Shown one piece after another: positions 4,842 to 11,773 of a stretch of 15,463 nt of DNA. Made by a program: the position numbers and the translations under genes. The notes beneath the pieces were generated by a model. It was given only the letters and a program-made list of their open reading frames with translations, ran no database searches and was not told where the DNA came from. This DNA is from JBGOTP01 sp041476545. Lineage in GTDB: Bacteria; Acidobacteriota; Vicinamibacteria; Vicinamibacterales; CAVVIG01. The stretch lies in NCBI GenBank assembly GCA_041476545.1, contig JBGOTP010000078.1, forward strand, positions 1 through 15,463, written 5' to 3'. Numbering within the stretch: position 1 is the first letter of the stretch; each line of letters starts with the position of its first letter.

Positions 4842-6089
4842 ATGGTGAACAATCGGCGAGTGGTGATCACGGGGATCGGCCTGGTGTCCTCGCTGGGCAT
4901 CGGAACGGGGGCGAACTGGGCGGGGATCTGCGCCGGGAAGAGCGGCGTCGGTCCCGTCACCAAGTTCGATGCGGCGCAGTTTGCGACGCGCATCGCGGGT
5001 GAGGTCAAGGATTTCGATCCGCTCCAGTTCATTGAGAAGAAGGACGTCAAGAAGATGGACGTCTTCATCCAGTACGCTATCGCGGCTTCGCAGTTCGCGA
5101 TGGACGACTCGGGGCTGCAGATTACGCCAGAGCTGAGCCCACGTGTCGGCGTGTTCATCGCATCCGGCATCGGCGGGTTCACGACGATCGAGCGGGAACA
5201 CAAGGCGCTGCTCGAGGGCGGTCCCAGAAAGATTTCGCCGTTCTTCATTCCCTCCGCCATCATCAATCTGGCGGCTGGCCAGGTGTCCATCCGCTTTGGC
5301 GCCAGGGGACCGAATTCCGCCACCTGCACGGCCTGCTCGGCGTCCGCGCACGCGATTGGGGATGCCTACGAGATCATTCGCCGCGGCGCCGCCGACACGA
5401 TGATTGCCGGGGGATCTGAGGCCGCGATCACACCGATGGGGATCGGCGGTTTCGGCGCGCTGCGGGCGCTGTCGACCCGCAACGACGAACCCGGCCGCGC
5501 GAGCCGGCCGTTCGACAAGGACCGCGACGGCTTTATCGTCGGCGAGGGTGCCGGCGTCCTGATTCTGGAGGAGTATTCCGCTGCCAGACGCCGTGGCGCG
5601 CGCATCTACGCGGAGCTCGTCGGCTACGGCATGTCGGCCGACGCGTACCACATCACGGCGCCGTCGGAAGACGGTGACGGCGCGTTCCGGGTCATGCGGG
5701 TGGCGATGGAGAGCGCCGGCATCGAGCCGGACCGCGTCGACTACATCAACGCGCACGGCACGTCGACGCCGCAAGGCGACGCACTCGAGACGCTCGCCAT
5801 CAAGCGCTGCTTCGGCGCGCACGCGGCGAAGCTGGCCGTCTCGTCCACCAAATCGATGACGGGACACCTGCTCGGCGCCGCCGGCGGCCTCGAGGCGGGC
5901 ATTACCGCGCTGGCCGTGCATCATCAGATTGCGCCGCCCACCATCAACCTCGACGAGCCCGATCCCCTGTGCGATCTCGACTACGTGCCGAATCACCGGC
6001 GCGACCTGAAGATTACCTACGCCTTGTCGAACTCGTTCGGCTTCGGCGGTACCAACGCCGCCCTCGTCTTCAAGCGGTACGACGCGTGA
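4842..6089 (+). CDS. fabF: 3-oxoacyl-ACP synthase II (KAS II)
   Basis: 415 residues, full length. It condenses malonyl-ACP with acyl-ACP in chain elongation. The Cys-His-His triad is complete: Cys165 (TCTACSASAHA), His305 (NAHGTSTP) and His342 (SMTGHLLGAAGG), with Lys337 just before the last. The C-terminus has the usual NSFGFGGTNA loop. The start is ATG 4842 (MVNNRRVVITGIGLVSSLG); GTG 4845 is possible. No clear ribosome site is seen, and the 78-base gap to acpP holds a strong hairpin. Its stop overlaps the GTG start of etfB by 4 bases. It is the only ketosynthase gene visible here; fabH is not in the cluster. Confidence 0.97.
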   Translation: MVNNRRVVITGIGLVSSLGIGTGANWAGICAGKSGVGPVTKFDAAQFATRIAGEVKDFDPLQFIEKKDVKKMDVFIQYAIAASQFAMDDSGLQITPELSPRVGVFIASGIGGFTTIEREHKALLEGGPRKISPFFIPSAIINLAAGQVSIRFGARGPNSATCTACSASAHAIGDAYEIIRRGAADTMIAGGSEAAITPMGIGGFGALRALSTRNDEPGRASRPFDKDRDGFIVGEGAGVLILEEYSAARRRGARIYAELVGYGMSADAYHITAPSEDGDGAFRVMRVAMESAGIEPDRVDYINAHGTSTPQGDALETLAIKRCFGAHAAKLAVSSTKSMTGHLLGAAGGLEAGITALAVHHQIAPPTINLDEPDPLCDLDYVPNHRRDLKITYALSNSFGFGGTNAALVFKRYDA

Positions 6090-6850
6090 AGATCGCCGTC
6101 TGCATCAAGCAGGTCCCGACACGCGACTGGCAGCCGCGCCTCAACGAGTCGAAGACCTGGATCCGCGAGCAGGACGCCAGCTACGAGATGAACGAGCCGG
6201 ATGCGTACGCGCTCGAGGAGTCGCTGCGCCTCAAGGAGAAGCACGGCGGAGAGGTGGTGGTCTGTTCGGCCGGCCCCGCCCGCGTGGCGCAGGTGATTCG
6301 CGAAGGGCTGGCTCGCGGTGCGGACCGCGCGATTCATGTCGAAGACGATGGGTTGGCGAGCGCGGATGCGTTCGTGGTGGCCGCGGCGCTCGCCGCTGCC
6401 ATGAAAGACGAGGCGTTCGATCTCATCCTGACCGGCCTCCAGTCCGATGATCAGGGCTTCGCGCAGACGGGCGTCATCCTGGCTGAGCGGCTCGGCCTGC
6501 CGCACGCGACCATCATCATGGAGGTCGCGGTTGCCGGATCGGCGCTGAGGGTCAAGCGCGAGCTCGAGGGTGGATGGTTTCAGTGGATCGCCATGCCGCT
6601 CCCCGCGGTCTTGACGATTCAGAGCGGCATCAACCAGCTCCGCTACGCGACGCTCAAAGGCATCATGGCGGCCAAGAAGAAAGAGATCCGCAAAGCGCCT
6701 TCGCCTTCCGCTTCGGCGGCTCGCCAGAAGATCGTCAGCCTCTACCTGCCGGAGAAGACCAAGAAGACACAACTGATTGCCGGATCACCGGCCGAAGCGG
6801 CCAAGGAACTGGTGAAGAAGCTGCGAGATGAGGCGAGAGTCATTCAGTGA
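6086..6850 (+). CDS. etfB: Electron transfer flavoprotein, beta subunit
   Basis: 254 residues. With EtfA it forms the soluble heterodimer that takes electrons from acyl-CoA dehydrogenases. The N-terminus KIAVCIKQVPTRD and the stretch GLQSDDQGFAQTGVILAERLGLPHATII (about residues 118-145) are family signatures of the AMP-binding subunit. The Lys-rich tail (AAKKKEIRKAP...) is typical. The start is GTG 6086, within the GTGA overlap with the fabF stop: this gives the exact family N-terminus, and upstream codons only read through fabF in another frame. Translation is probably coupled to fabF. etfA follows after 97 bases that contain a long hairpin. Confidence 0.96.
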   Translation: MKIAVCIKQVPTRDWQPRLNESKTWIREQDASYEMNEPDAYALEESLRLKEKHGGEVVVCSAGPARVAQVIREGLARGADRAIHVEDDGLASADAFVVAAALAAAMKDEAFDLILTGLQSDDQGFAQTGVILAERLGLPHATIIMEVAVAGSALRVKRELEGGWFQWIAMPLPAVLTIQSGINQLRYATLKGIMAAKKKEIRKAPSPSASAARQKIVSLYLPEKTKKTQLIAGSPAEAAKELVKKLRDEARVIQ

Positions 6851-6861
6851 TCCAACATTCA

Positions 6862-6931
6862 TCACGAAGACACGAAGATCACGAAGCTAGGTTTTCGAAA
6901 TCCGTTCTTCGTGGCCTTCGTGACTTCGTGA
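6862..6931. repeat. Long hairpin of CACGAAGA units between etfB and etfA
   Basis: Arms 6862-6886 and 6907-6931 match as reverse complements at 22 of 25 bases. Each arm is about three degenerate 8-9 base units (TCACGAAGA, CACGAAGAT, CACGAAG). The 20-base loop contains a small palindrome TTTCGAAA (6893-6900). The 3' arm ends 16 bases before the etfA ATG. In RNA this stem would be strong enough to affect etfB/etfA stoichiometry or mRNA processing, but no function can be read from sequence. Confidence 0.8.
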
Positions 6932-6947
6932 AACAGACAGGTTGCGC

Positions 6948-7922
6948 ATGATTCTGGTGATCGCGGAACAGCGATCCGGGAAGCTGAATCGCGCGAGCTG
7001 GGAAACCATCGCGGGGGCGCAGCAGCTGGCCGCCGGAGAGCCGATCGTCGTCATGCTGCCGGGCGGTTCGGCGCAGACCGCCGCGGCCGAATTGGCGGCG
7101 GCGGACGTCACCGAAGTCGTGACGCTCGACCATCCGTCGCTTGAACCCTATACGCCGGATGGCTACACGGCGGTCCTGCGAGCCGCGATCGACGCGCTCG
7201 CGCCCTCCGTTGTGTTGCTGCCGCACACCTACCAGACGCGCGACTTCGCTCCGAAACTCGCCGCGCGCATGGACCGCGCGATTGTCACCGACGTCACCGG
7301 CGTGAAGCGGGGCGGAGCACATGGACCGGAAGCCGCGTTTGTCCGCCCGATGTTCCAGGGCAAGCTCACCGCCGACGTCGTGCCGCAGGGGCCGACTCCG
7401 CATTTCGTGACGTTTCAGATTGGTGCCTTTCGCGTCGACCAGGCCGTGCGCGGATCGTCGCCTGCGCCCGTGCGCGCGCTGTCGATCGCGGTGGACGCGG
7501 CCCTCGTGCGCCAGAAGCCTGAGACGCCGTTTCAGGAAGCGAAGCAGGCGGTCGATTTGTCGCAGGCCGAGCGGATTGTGTCGGTCGGCCGCGGGATCAA
7601 GGAACAGAGCAACATTCCTCTGGCGCAGCAGCTGGCCGACGCGCTTCATGCGGAACTGGCCGCGTCGCGTCCGATTTGCGATTCCGGATGGCTGCCCATG
7701 GAACGCCAGGTCGGGAGTTCCGGCCAGACCGTGGCGCCGAAGCTCTACCTGGCGCTCGGAATTTCCGGTGCGATTCAGCATCTGGTCGGTATGAAAGGCT
7801 CGAACACCATCGTCGCGATCAACAAGGATGCCGACGCGCCGATCTTCGAGGTGGCCGACTACGGCATCGTGGGAGACCTGTTTGAAGTCGTGCCCGCGCT
7901 CATCGCGGCTCTCAAACAGTGA
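6948..7922 (+). CDS. etfA: Electron transfer flavoprotein, alpha subunit
   Basis: 324 residues, full length. The alpha subunit carries the redox FAD. The N-terminal alpha/beta domain starts MILVIAEQRSGKLNRASWE. The C-terminal FAD domain (about residues 205-320) shows VGRGIKEQSN, then DSGWLPMERQVGSSGQTV, LYLALGISGAIQHLVGM and AINKDADAPIFEVADYGIVGD, all hallmark segments. The start is ATG 6948, with an AGG about 7 bases upstream; an in-frame TTG at 6942 would add two residues. Partner of etfB upstream and of the membrane Fe-S oxidoreductase downstream. Confidence 0.97.
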   Translation: MILVIAEQRSGKLNRASWETIAGAQQLAAGEPIVVMLPGGSAQTAAAELAAADVTEVVTLDHPSLEPYTPDGYTAVLRAAIDALAPSVVLLPHTYQTRDFAPKLAARMDRAIVTDVTGVKRGGAHGPEAAFVRPMFQGKLTADVVPQGPTPHFVTFQIGAFRVDQAVRGSSPAPVRALSIAVDAALVRQKPETPFQEAKQAVDLSQAERIVSVGRGIKEQSNIPLAQQLADALHAELAASRPICDSGWLPMERQVGSSGQTVAPKLYLALGISGAIQHLVGMKGSNTIVAINKDADAPIFEVADYGIVGDLFEVVPALIAALKQ

Positions 7923-7928
7923 GGCATC

Positions 7929-8111
7929 CGGGCGGGTTGGGCTGGTAGGCACGGCAAGTAGGGCAGGTGGGGCTGGTGGGCCAGGTAGGGCTGGTAGGAA
8001 AAACTTGACCATGAATTGCTGCGTGACTCGGTCTGTTCTGTCTGCGTTCCCTGCCCCACCCGCCTCGCTCGGCCTACCTGCCACACCCGGCCCACCCGCC
8101 CTGCCCGCCCG
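7929..8111. repeat. 183-base inverted repeat of GGGCAGGT-like units between etfA and the Fe-S gene
   Basis: The left side (7929-7998) is a G-rich run of degenerate units such as GGGCTGGTAGG and GGGCAGGTGG. The right side (8049-8111) is the C-rich counterpart (CCTACCTGCC, CCACCCGCC). The outer ends CGGGCGGG (7929-7936) and CCCGCCCG (8104-8111) are exactly complementary. The middle, about 50 bases, is A/T-richer. The two arms have the same vocabulary but different unit order and spacing, so pairing would be imperfect. It starts 7 bases after the etfA stop and ends on the base before the next gene's ATG. Confidence 0.75.
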
Positions 8112-9938
8112 ATGTCAGCACTGATCCTCTGGCTCCTCGTCATCGTCTTTGTGGGCGCGTTCGCCGTGCAGGTCGCCACGCGTGTTCGTCTGATTGCAGC
8201 GGCTCCCAACACCTTTTCCGTTGATGACTTCGGCGTCCGCGTCCGGCACTTCCTGGTCGATGTGCTTGGCCAGCGCAGGACGATCAGAGAGCGTCCCGTG
8301 GCGGGACTTGCGCACGCGTTTGTTTTCTGGGGATTCGCGGCGTTTGGCGGCTACACGATCACGGAATTCCTCTACGGTCTCGGGGTCGTCGATCTCACCG
8401 GGACCGGGTGGTTTCATGCGTACCGCCTCGTCCTGACACCGTTCGCGGCGGCTGTGCTCGCGGGGATTATCTACCTGCTGATTCGCCGCGCCTTCCTTCG
8501 CCCGGTCGGACTGGGGACGAAGGTGTCGGTGGAGTCGATCGTCATCGCGCTCTTCATCGCCACGCTGATGGTGACGTTTCTGCTCGGCTGGCGCCTGGGC
8601 GAGGCCACGCTTGCGGGCCGCGCGAACTGGTGGATCCATGCGGTTGTCATCCTGTCGTTCCTCGCGCTTATTCCGGCGTCGAAACACTTTCACCTCGTGC
8701 TCTCGCCGATCACGGTGTTCCTGAAATCGCCGGAGCTCGGCAATGTGCCGAATCTCGACTTCGAGAAGGAGCAGGTCGGGCTCGAGGCCATCAAGGATCT
8801 GGGGAGCAAGACCGTGCTCGACGCGTTCACCTGTGTTGAGTGCGGCCGCTGCCAGGTGAACTGCCCGGCATGGGGAGCGGGGAAGGCCCTCAATCCCAAG
8901 ACGCTCATTCTGCAGACGCAGGCGGCGCTCCTCGCCGGACAGCCGGAGCAGAAGCTCGGCGATCTGTACAGCGAGAGCGTGCTCTGGCAGTGCACGACCT
9001 GCGGCGCGTGCGAGAACCAGTGTCCGGTGGGCATCGAGCACCTGCCGCTCATCATCGGGTCGCGCCGCGGTCTCGTGTCGAACGGCGACGCGCCGGATTA
9101 CATGGGTGGCGTGTACAACAATCTCGAACGGCGCGGCAACATCTGGGGGCTGGGGTACGACCAGCGTCAGAAGTTCGTCGAGTCGACGAGCCTCGAGGTG
9201 TTCGATCCGGCGAAACACGACGTGATGGTCTGGCTCGGATGCGCGGGCGCGTTTGAGGCGGATTTCCAGAAGTCGCTCCGCGCGCTGTTCGAGATTCTTC
9301 GCGCGCGGCACGTGCGCTTTGGCGTGCTGTCCAAGGAACGTTGCACGGGCGACGCGGCGAAGCGGACCGGCAACGAGTACATGTTCCAGGAACTGGCCAC
9401 CGCGAACATCGCGGATCTCAAGGCGGCGGGCCCGAAGACGATTCTCACCTCGTGTCCCCACTGCGTGAAGACAATCGGCAACGACTATCGGAAGTTCGGG
9501 TACGAGGTCGAGATCGTGCACTCCGCGGTCTACGTCGAGGAGTTGACGCGCGATCTTCGCGCGAGCGCCGCCGCGGACGCCGTGACGTTTCACGACCCGT
9601 GCTATCTCGGACGCTATGCGGGCACGGTGGACGAACCGCGGGCGCTGCTCGAGCGTTTCGGCGCCGACATCTCGGAGCCGGAACGCAACCGCGACAATCC
9701 CTACTGCTGTGGCGCGGGCGGCGGGCTGCTGTTTGCCGACAAGGAAGAAGAACCCGGCTCGCGCATCAGCGACGTCCGGCTGAAACAGCTGCAAGCGACG
9801 GGCGCCGGCACGGTGGTGACCGCGTGCCCCTTCTGTTCGATCATGCTGAAGGGGGCGCAGACGAGCGCGCCCGACGCCGCCAGCCTGCAGTTTGTCGACC
9901 TGATGACCTACGTCAATGGGCGATTGATGAAGCCATGA
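8112..9938 (+). CDS. etfD: Membrane Fe-S ETF:(mena)quinone oxidoreductase, EtfD type
   Basis: 608 residues. The N-terminal 220 residues are a NarI-like haem-b membrane domain with about five spans and candidate haem His in GLAHAFVFWGF, WWIHAVV and ASKHFHLVLSP. Two 4Fe-4S motifs follow: CVECGRCQVNCPA from Cys241 and CTTCGACENQCPVGI from Cys294. Next come two cysteine-rich CCG-type domains: the first with WLGCAG, KERCTGDAAKRTGNE and SCPHC, the second with HDPCYLGRY, YCCGAGGG and ACPFC. This is the architecture of the Fe-S proteins encoded beside etfBA (mycobacterial EtfD and similar ETF:menaquinone oxidoreductases), which pass electrons from ETF to the quinone pool. The start is ATG 8112 (MSALILWLLVIVFVG); the frame is open to 8016, but that part is the repeat. 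No ribosome site is visible, because the repeat runs up to the ATG. Confidence 0.9.
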   Translation: MSALILWLLVIVFVGAFAVQVATRVRLIAAAPNTFSVDDFGVRVRHFLVDVLGQRRTIRERPVAGLAHAFVFWGFAAFGGYTITEFLYGLGVVDLTGTGWFHAYRLVLTPFAAAVLAGIIYLLIRRAFLRPVGLGTKVSVESIVIALFIATLMVTFLLGWRLGEATLAGRANWWIHAVVILSFLALIPASKHFHLVLSPITVFLKSPELGNVPNLDFEKEQVGLEAIKDLGSKTVLDAFTCVECGRCQVNCPAWGAGKALNPKTLILQTQAALLAGQPEQKLGDLYSESVLWQCTTCGACENQCPVGIEHLPLIIGSRRGLVSNGDAPDYMGGVYNNLERRGNIWGLGYDQRQKFVESTSLEVFDPAKHDVMVWLGCAGAFEADFQKSLRALFEILRARHVRFGVLSKERCTGDAAKRTGNEYMFQELATANIADLKAAGPKTILTSCPHCVKTIGNDYRKFGYEVEIVHSAVYVEELTRDLRASAAADAVTFHDPCYLGRYAGTVDEPRALLERFGADISEPERNRDNPYCCGAGGGLLFADKEEEPGSRISDVRLKQLQATGAGTVVTACPFCSIMLKGAQTSAPDAASLQFVDLMTYVNGRLMKP

Positions 9939-10041
9939 CCGAAGCGCCCCACCGGCGCGCCGAAGCTCGACGAGCGGAGGCGGGTGCGGCCACGCCGAGC
10001 CGAGGAAGAGCGAATCCGAGGCGAGGCGTCAGCGTCAGCTC

Positions 10042-10065
10042 GCGCTGGGGGTGGGGCCCCAGCGC
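10042..10065. repeat. Perfect 9-bp hairpin upstream of the acyltransferase gene
   Basis: GCGCTGGGG (10042-10050) pairs exactly with CCCCAGCGC (10057-10065) across a 6-base loop. It lies in the 139-base gap after the Fe-S gene, 12 bases before the TTG start of the acyltransferase. It is followed by an A-run, not a T-run, so it is not a normal terminator on the plus strand. It could mask the weak start. The rest of the gap is GC-rich with GAGCCGAGG/GAGGCGAGG-like units and no gene that I can support. Confidence 0.5.
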
Positions 10066-10077
10066 CACTGAAAAAAG

Positions 10078-10794
10078 TTGACCACCCACTCGCGAACGAG
10101 GCGTCTCGAGGCCGCGCTCATCGGCGCGGCCGTCTACCCGCTGATGCTGGCGCTCGGCTCGACCTGGCGATGGCGGACGGAGGGCCTCGAGCACTTCGCC
10201 GACATCAGAGCCGGCGGGCACGAGCCGGTCATGGCGTTCTGGCACGGCCGCATTCTTCCCGCCACGTACTTCTTCCGTCACCAGGGGATCGTCGTCATCA
10301 CCAGCGAGAATTTCGACGGCGAATGGATTGCACGCGTCATTCGGCGTCTGGGTTACGAAACGGCCCGCGGTTCGACTTCGCATGGAGGACGACGGGCGCT
10401 GCTGCAGTTGAGGCGGAGGATGGTGGCCGGCAGGCCTGTTGGATTTACGGTCGATGGACCGCGTGGCCCGGCGCGCGCGGCGCAGCCGGGCGCCGTGTGG
10501 CTGTCTCAGGCAACTGGCAATCCCGTGCTGCCGTTTCATCTCGAAGCCGATCGCCACTGGACGTTGAGCAGCTGGGATCGCACGCAGATCCCGAAGCCGT
10601 TCGCCACGGTCTCGCTGGTCGTCGGCGAACCGTTCTACGTGCCCCCTGGCGGCGGTGATGGCGGCGGTGGCGGCGGTGGCGGTGATGGCGGTGACGCCGG
10701 TGCTGCCGGCGACGACGTGATTCGGTCGGCGCAGCGGTCCCTCGAAGCGCGCCTCACGGTGCTGGAGCAGCGCGCGCTCTCGCTGCTTTCGTAA
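10078..10794 (+). CDS. DUF374 lysophospholipid acyltransferase-like protein
   Basis: 238 residues. DUF374 proteins belong to the acyltransferase group that includes lipid A and glycerolipid acyltransferases. Visible are a hydrophobic N-terminal stretch, the block MAFWHGRILPATYF (about residues 56-69; an H-containing acyltransferase motif I equivalent), SENFDGEWIARVIRRLGYETARGSTSHGGRRAL and FTVDGPRGPARAAQPGAVWLSQATGNPVLP. These are diagnostic DUF374 segments. A poly-Gly/Asp run (GGGDGGGGGGGGDGG, about residues 190-206) is inserted near the C-terminus. The start is TTG 10078, preceded by GAAAAAAG; an in-frame stop at 10069 blocks any longer version, and the next ATG is at 10144. Last gene of the plus-strand lipid block. 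The exact acyl acceptor cannot be told. Confidence 0.87.
   Translation: MTTHSRTRRLEAALIGAAVYPLMLALGSTWRWRTEGLEHFADIRAGGHEPVMAFWHGRILPATYFFRHQGIVVITSENFDGEWIARVIRRLGYETARGSTSHGGRRALLQLRRRMVAGRPVGFTVDGPRGPARAAQPGAVWLSQATGNPVLPFHLEADRHWTLSSWDRTQIPKPFATVSLVVGEPFYVPPGGGDGGGGGGGGDGGDAGAAGDDVIRSAQRSLEARLTVLEQRALSLLS
10648..10695. repeat. GGC/GGT/GAT microsatellite coding for poly-Gly
   Basis: A near-pure run of GGC, GGT and GAT triplets encodes about 15 Gly/Asp residues inside the DUF374 gene, after the GEPFYVPP segment and before the C-terminal helix. Replication slippage in steps of 3 would alter linker length without breaking the frame. Confidence 0.75.
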
Positions 10795-10803
10795 ACTCCA
10801 TTC

Positions 10804-10830
10804 GTAGGCCCTCGCGACGTCGGGCGCTAC
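10804..10830. repeat. Degenerate GTAG...CTAC palindrome
   Basis: GTAGGCCC (10804-10811) pairs with GGGCGCTAC (10822-10830) with one bulged base. The GTAG/CTAC ends with an inner GC stem resemble the palindrome in the anti-sigma gene (around 938-1000). It lies 9 bases after the acyltransferase stop, in the gap between convergent genes. Possible decayed copy of the same repeat class. Confidence 0.4.
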
Positions 10831-10901
10831 GCACCCAGCGCGCGTAGGCGGATAGATCAGCGGAATGATCTGAATGAGATGTCGCAACGAGGGCTGGTCG
10901 T

Positions 10902-10931
10902 GCTGCAGGGAAATCGACGTTTCCCTGCAGC
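10902..10931. terminator. Perfect 12-bp hairpin between convergent genes
   Basis: GCTGCAGGGAAA (10902-10913) is the exact reverse complement of TTTCCCTGCAGC (10920-10931), with a 6-base loop. It sits in the 162-base gap between the plus-strand acyltransferase (ends 10794) and the minus-strand exported gene (ends 10957), where a bidirectional terminator is expected. No long T-run follows on either strand, so Rho-independent strength is uncertain. Confidence 0.6.
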
Positions 10932-10956
10932 CGTGAGTGAACGCTCGCGATCGGAA

Positions 10957-11607
10957 TCAATTCACCGTAATCCGCTTTCCCGTGATCTCTCCCTCGAAGT
11001 GGACGAGCAGGTTCTCGTCGAGGTCGTACACGTCCAAGGTCGTCGTGCCGCTGAAGGTCTTGCCGTCGCGGTCGAGCTTGATGACCTCGCCGATGATCGC
11101 CGTGCCGTTGAGCAGCCCGAGGGCGTCGAACGTCCACGACGGATGCTTGAGCTTGTAGGTGCGCCGTGCCGTCTGCTCCCACACCCCGAGGCACACGTTC
11201 CCTGTCGAGGGAGCCACCGTGTCGTTGAGGATCTCGGTGCCGTCGTTGTGCCACACATCGAATCCCTCATCGACGATCTGACCACCCACGGTGAAGGCCA
11301 CCCTCCAGAGCCCCACAATCGACGGGTCCTTGCTGGGGTCGTCCTTGCCACCCTGCCCGAATGACGATTGAGGCGGCGTGATGACGCCCGGCTTGAATGA
11401 CCCTTGAGGTTGTCCGGCCCCGAACGCGGAGTATCCCGGTCCGCCTCTAAACTTCGAACGCATGTCGTCGGAGCAAGAAGCCCGTGCGATCGAGGCCATT
11501 CCGGTGAGGAAGAGGACCGCCACGGCCGTCGACACTACTATCCGACGGGTCAGCGATGTCGGCACGGTCGTTGTCGTCGTTGCTGATTTGCGGGTCGTGT
11601 ATGTCAC
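10957..11607 (-). CDS. Exported hypothetical protein, possible lipocalin-like fold
   Basis: 216 residues from GTG 11607. That start is preceded by AGGAG with 8 bases spacing, which decides against the longer frame from 11703. The N-terminus is Thr-rich and basic, then a signal peptide (LTRRIVVSTAVAVLFLTGMASIARASC) ends near residue 44. A flexible Gly/Pro/Ser stretch follows, then a compact beta-rich domain of about 110 residues: IVGLWRVAFTVGGQIVDEGFDVWHNDGTEILND, CLGVWEQTARRTYKLKHPSW, FSGTTTLDVYDLDENLLVHFEGEITGKRI. The GLW...F..WHNDGTE pattern and strand spacing suggest a small beta barrel like lipocalin-type domains, but this is inference. It has no operon partner and is divergent from the HTH-TM-TPR regulator over a 166-base shared gap. 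Confidence 0.85.
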   Translation of the reverse strand: MTYTTRKSATTTTTVPTSLTRRIVVSTAVAVLFLTGMASIARASCSDDMRSKFRGGPGYSAFGAGQPQGSFKPGVITPPQSSFGQGGKDDPSKDPSIVGLWRVAFTVGGQIVDEGFDVWHNDGTEILNDTVAPSTGNVCLGVWEQTARRTYKLKHPSWTFDALGLLNGTAIIGEVIKLDRDGKTFSGTTTLDVYDLDENLLVHFEGEITGKRITVN

Positions 11608-11773
11608 TGTTCGTTCTCCTGGCAGGCAGAAGCCGTGATTGGCGCTGCACGGCGTCAAGTCTTGAATGGCTGCCAGGCGAGCTTCAAGCGAAACAGCACG
11701 CACATCGCGAAATTGCGTGGCTTTTCGCCTGAATTCCGCCGTGCGCGCTATACTTCAGCTTCCGATCAGTCCC
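11608..11773. promoter_or_regulatory. Divergent promoter region
   Basis: The 166-base gap lies between the start of the minus-strand exported gene (11607) and ATG 11774 of the regulator. A plus-strand -10-like TATACT is at 11749-11754, 20 bases before the ATG, with no convincing -35 (TTTCGC at 11724-11729 is 19 bases away). On the minus side only the ribosome site AGGAG is evident. Divergence makes it plausible that the regulator controls the exported gene, but no clear operator palindrome is seen. Confidence 0.4.

Noticed and set aside
4131..5996. Long minus-strand open frame (621 codons) opposite fabG, acpP and fabF
   Set aside because: It is antisense to three well-identified genes, is rich in Arg/His/Asp from reversed GC codons, and has no recognisable domain or ribosome site.
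8016..8111. Extra N-terminus of the Fe-S protein
   Set aside because: Those codons translate the Pro/Thr/Arg-rich C-rich arm of the inverted repeat; a membrane protein start MSALILWLLVIVFVG at 8112 is far more natural.
8115..9794. Minus-strand open frame (559 codons) opposite the Fe-S oxidoreductase
   Set aside because: The plus strand carries all Cys motifs of the oxidoreductase; the antisense product has no family features.
9941..10077. Small gene starting at the ATG next to the Fe-S gene's end
   Set aside because: The frame overlaps the next gene out of phase, is Arg/Ala-rich, and contains repeat-like GAGGCGAGG words; no RBS or homology-like feature.
10902..10931. Certain Rho-independent terminator
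   Set aside because: The stem is perfect but no proper T-run follows on either strand; kept only as a candidate. The same applies to 4767-4796 and 10042-10065.
11608..11703. Longer N-terminus of the minus-strand exported protein
   Set aside because: The GTG at 11607 has a good ribosome site and gives a proper signal peptide; upstream codons have no such features and lie in the divergent control region.
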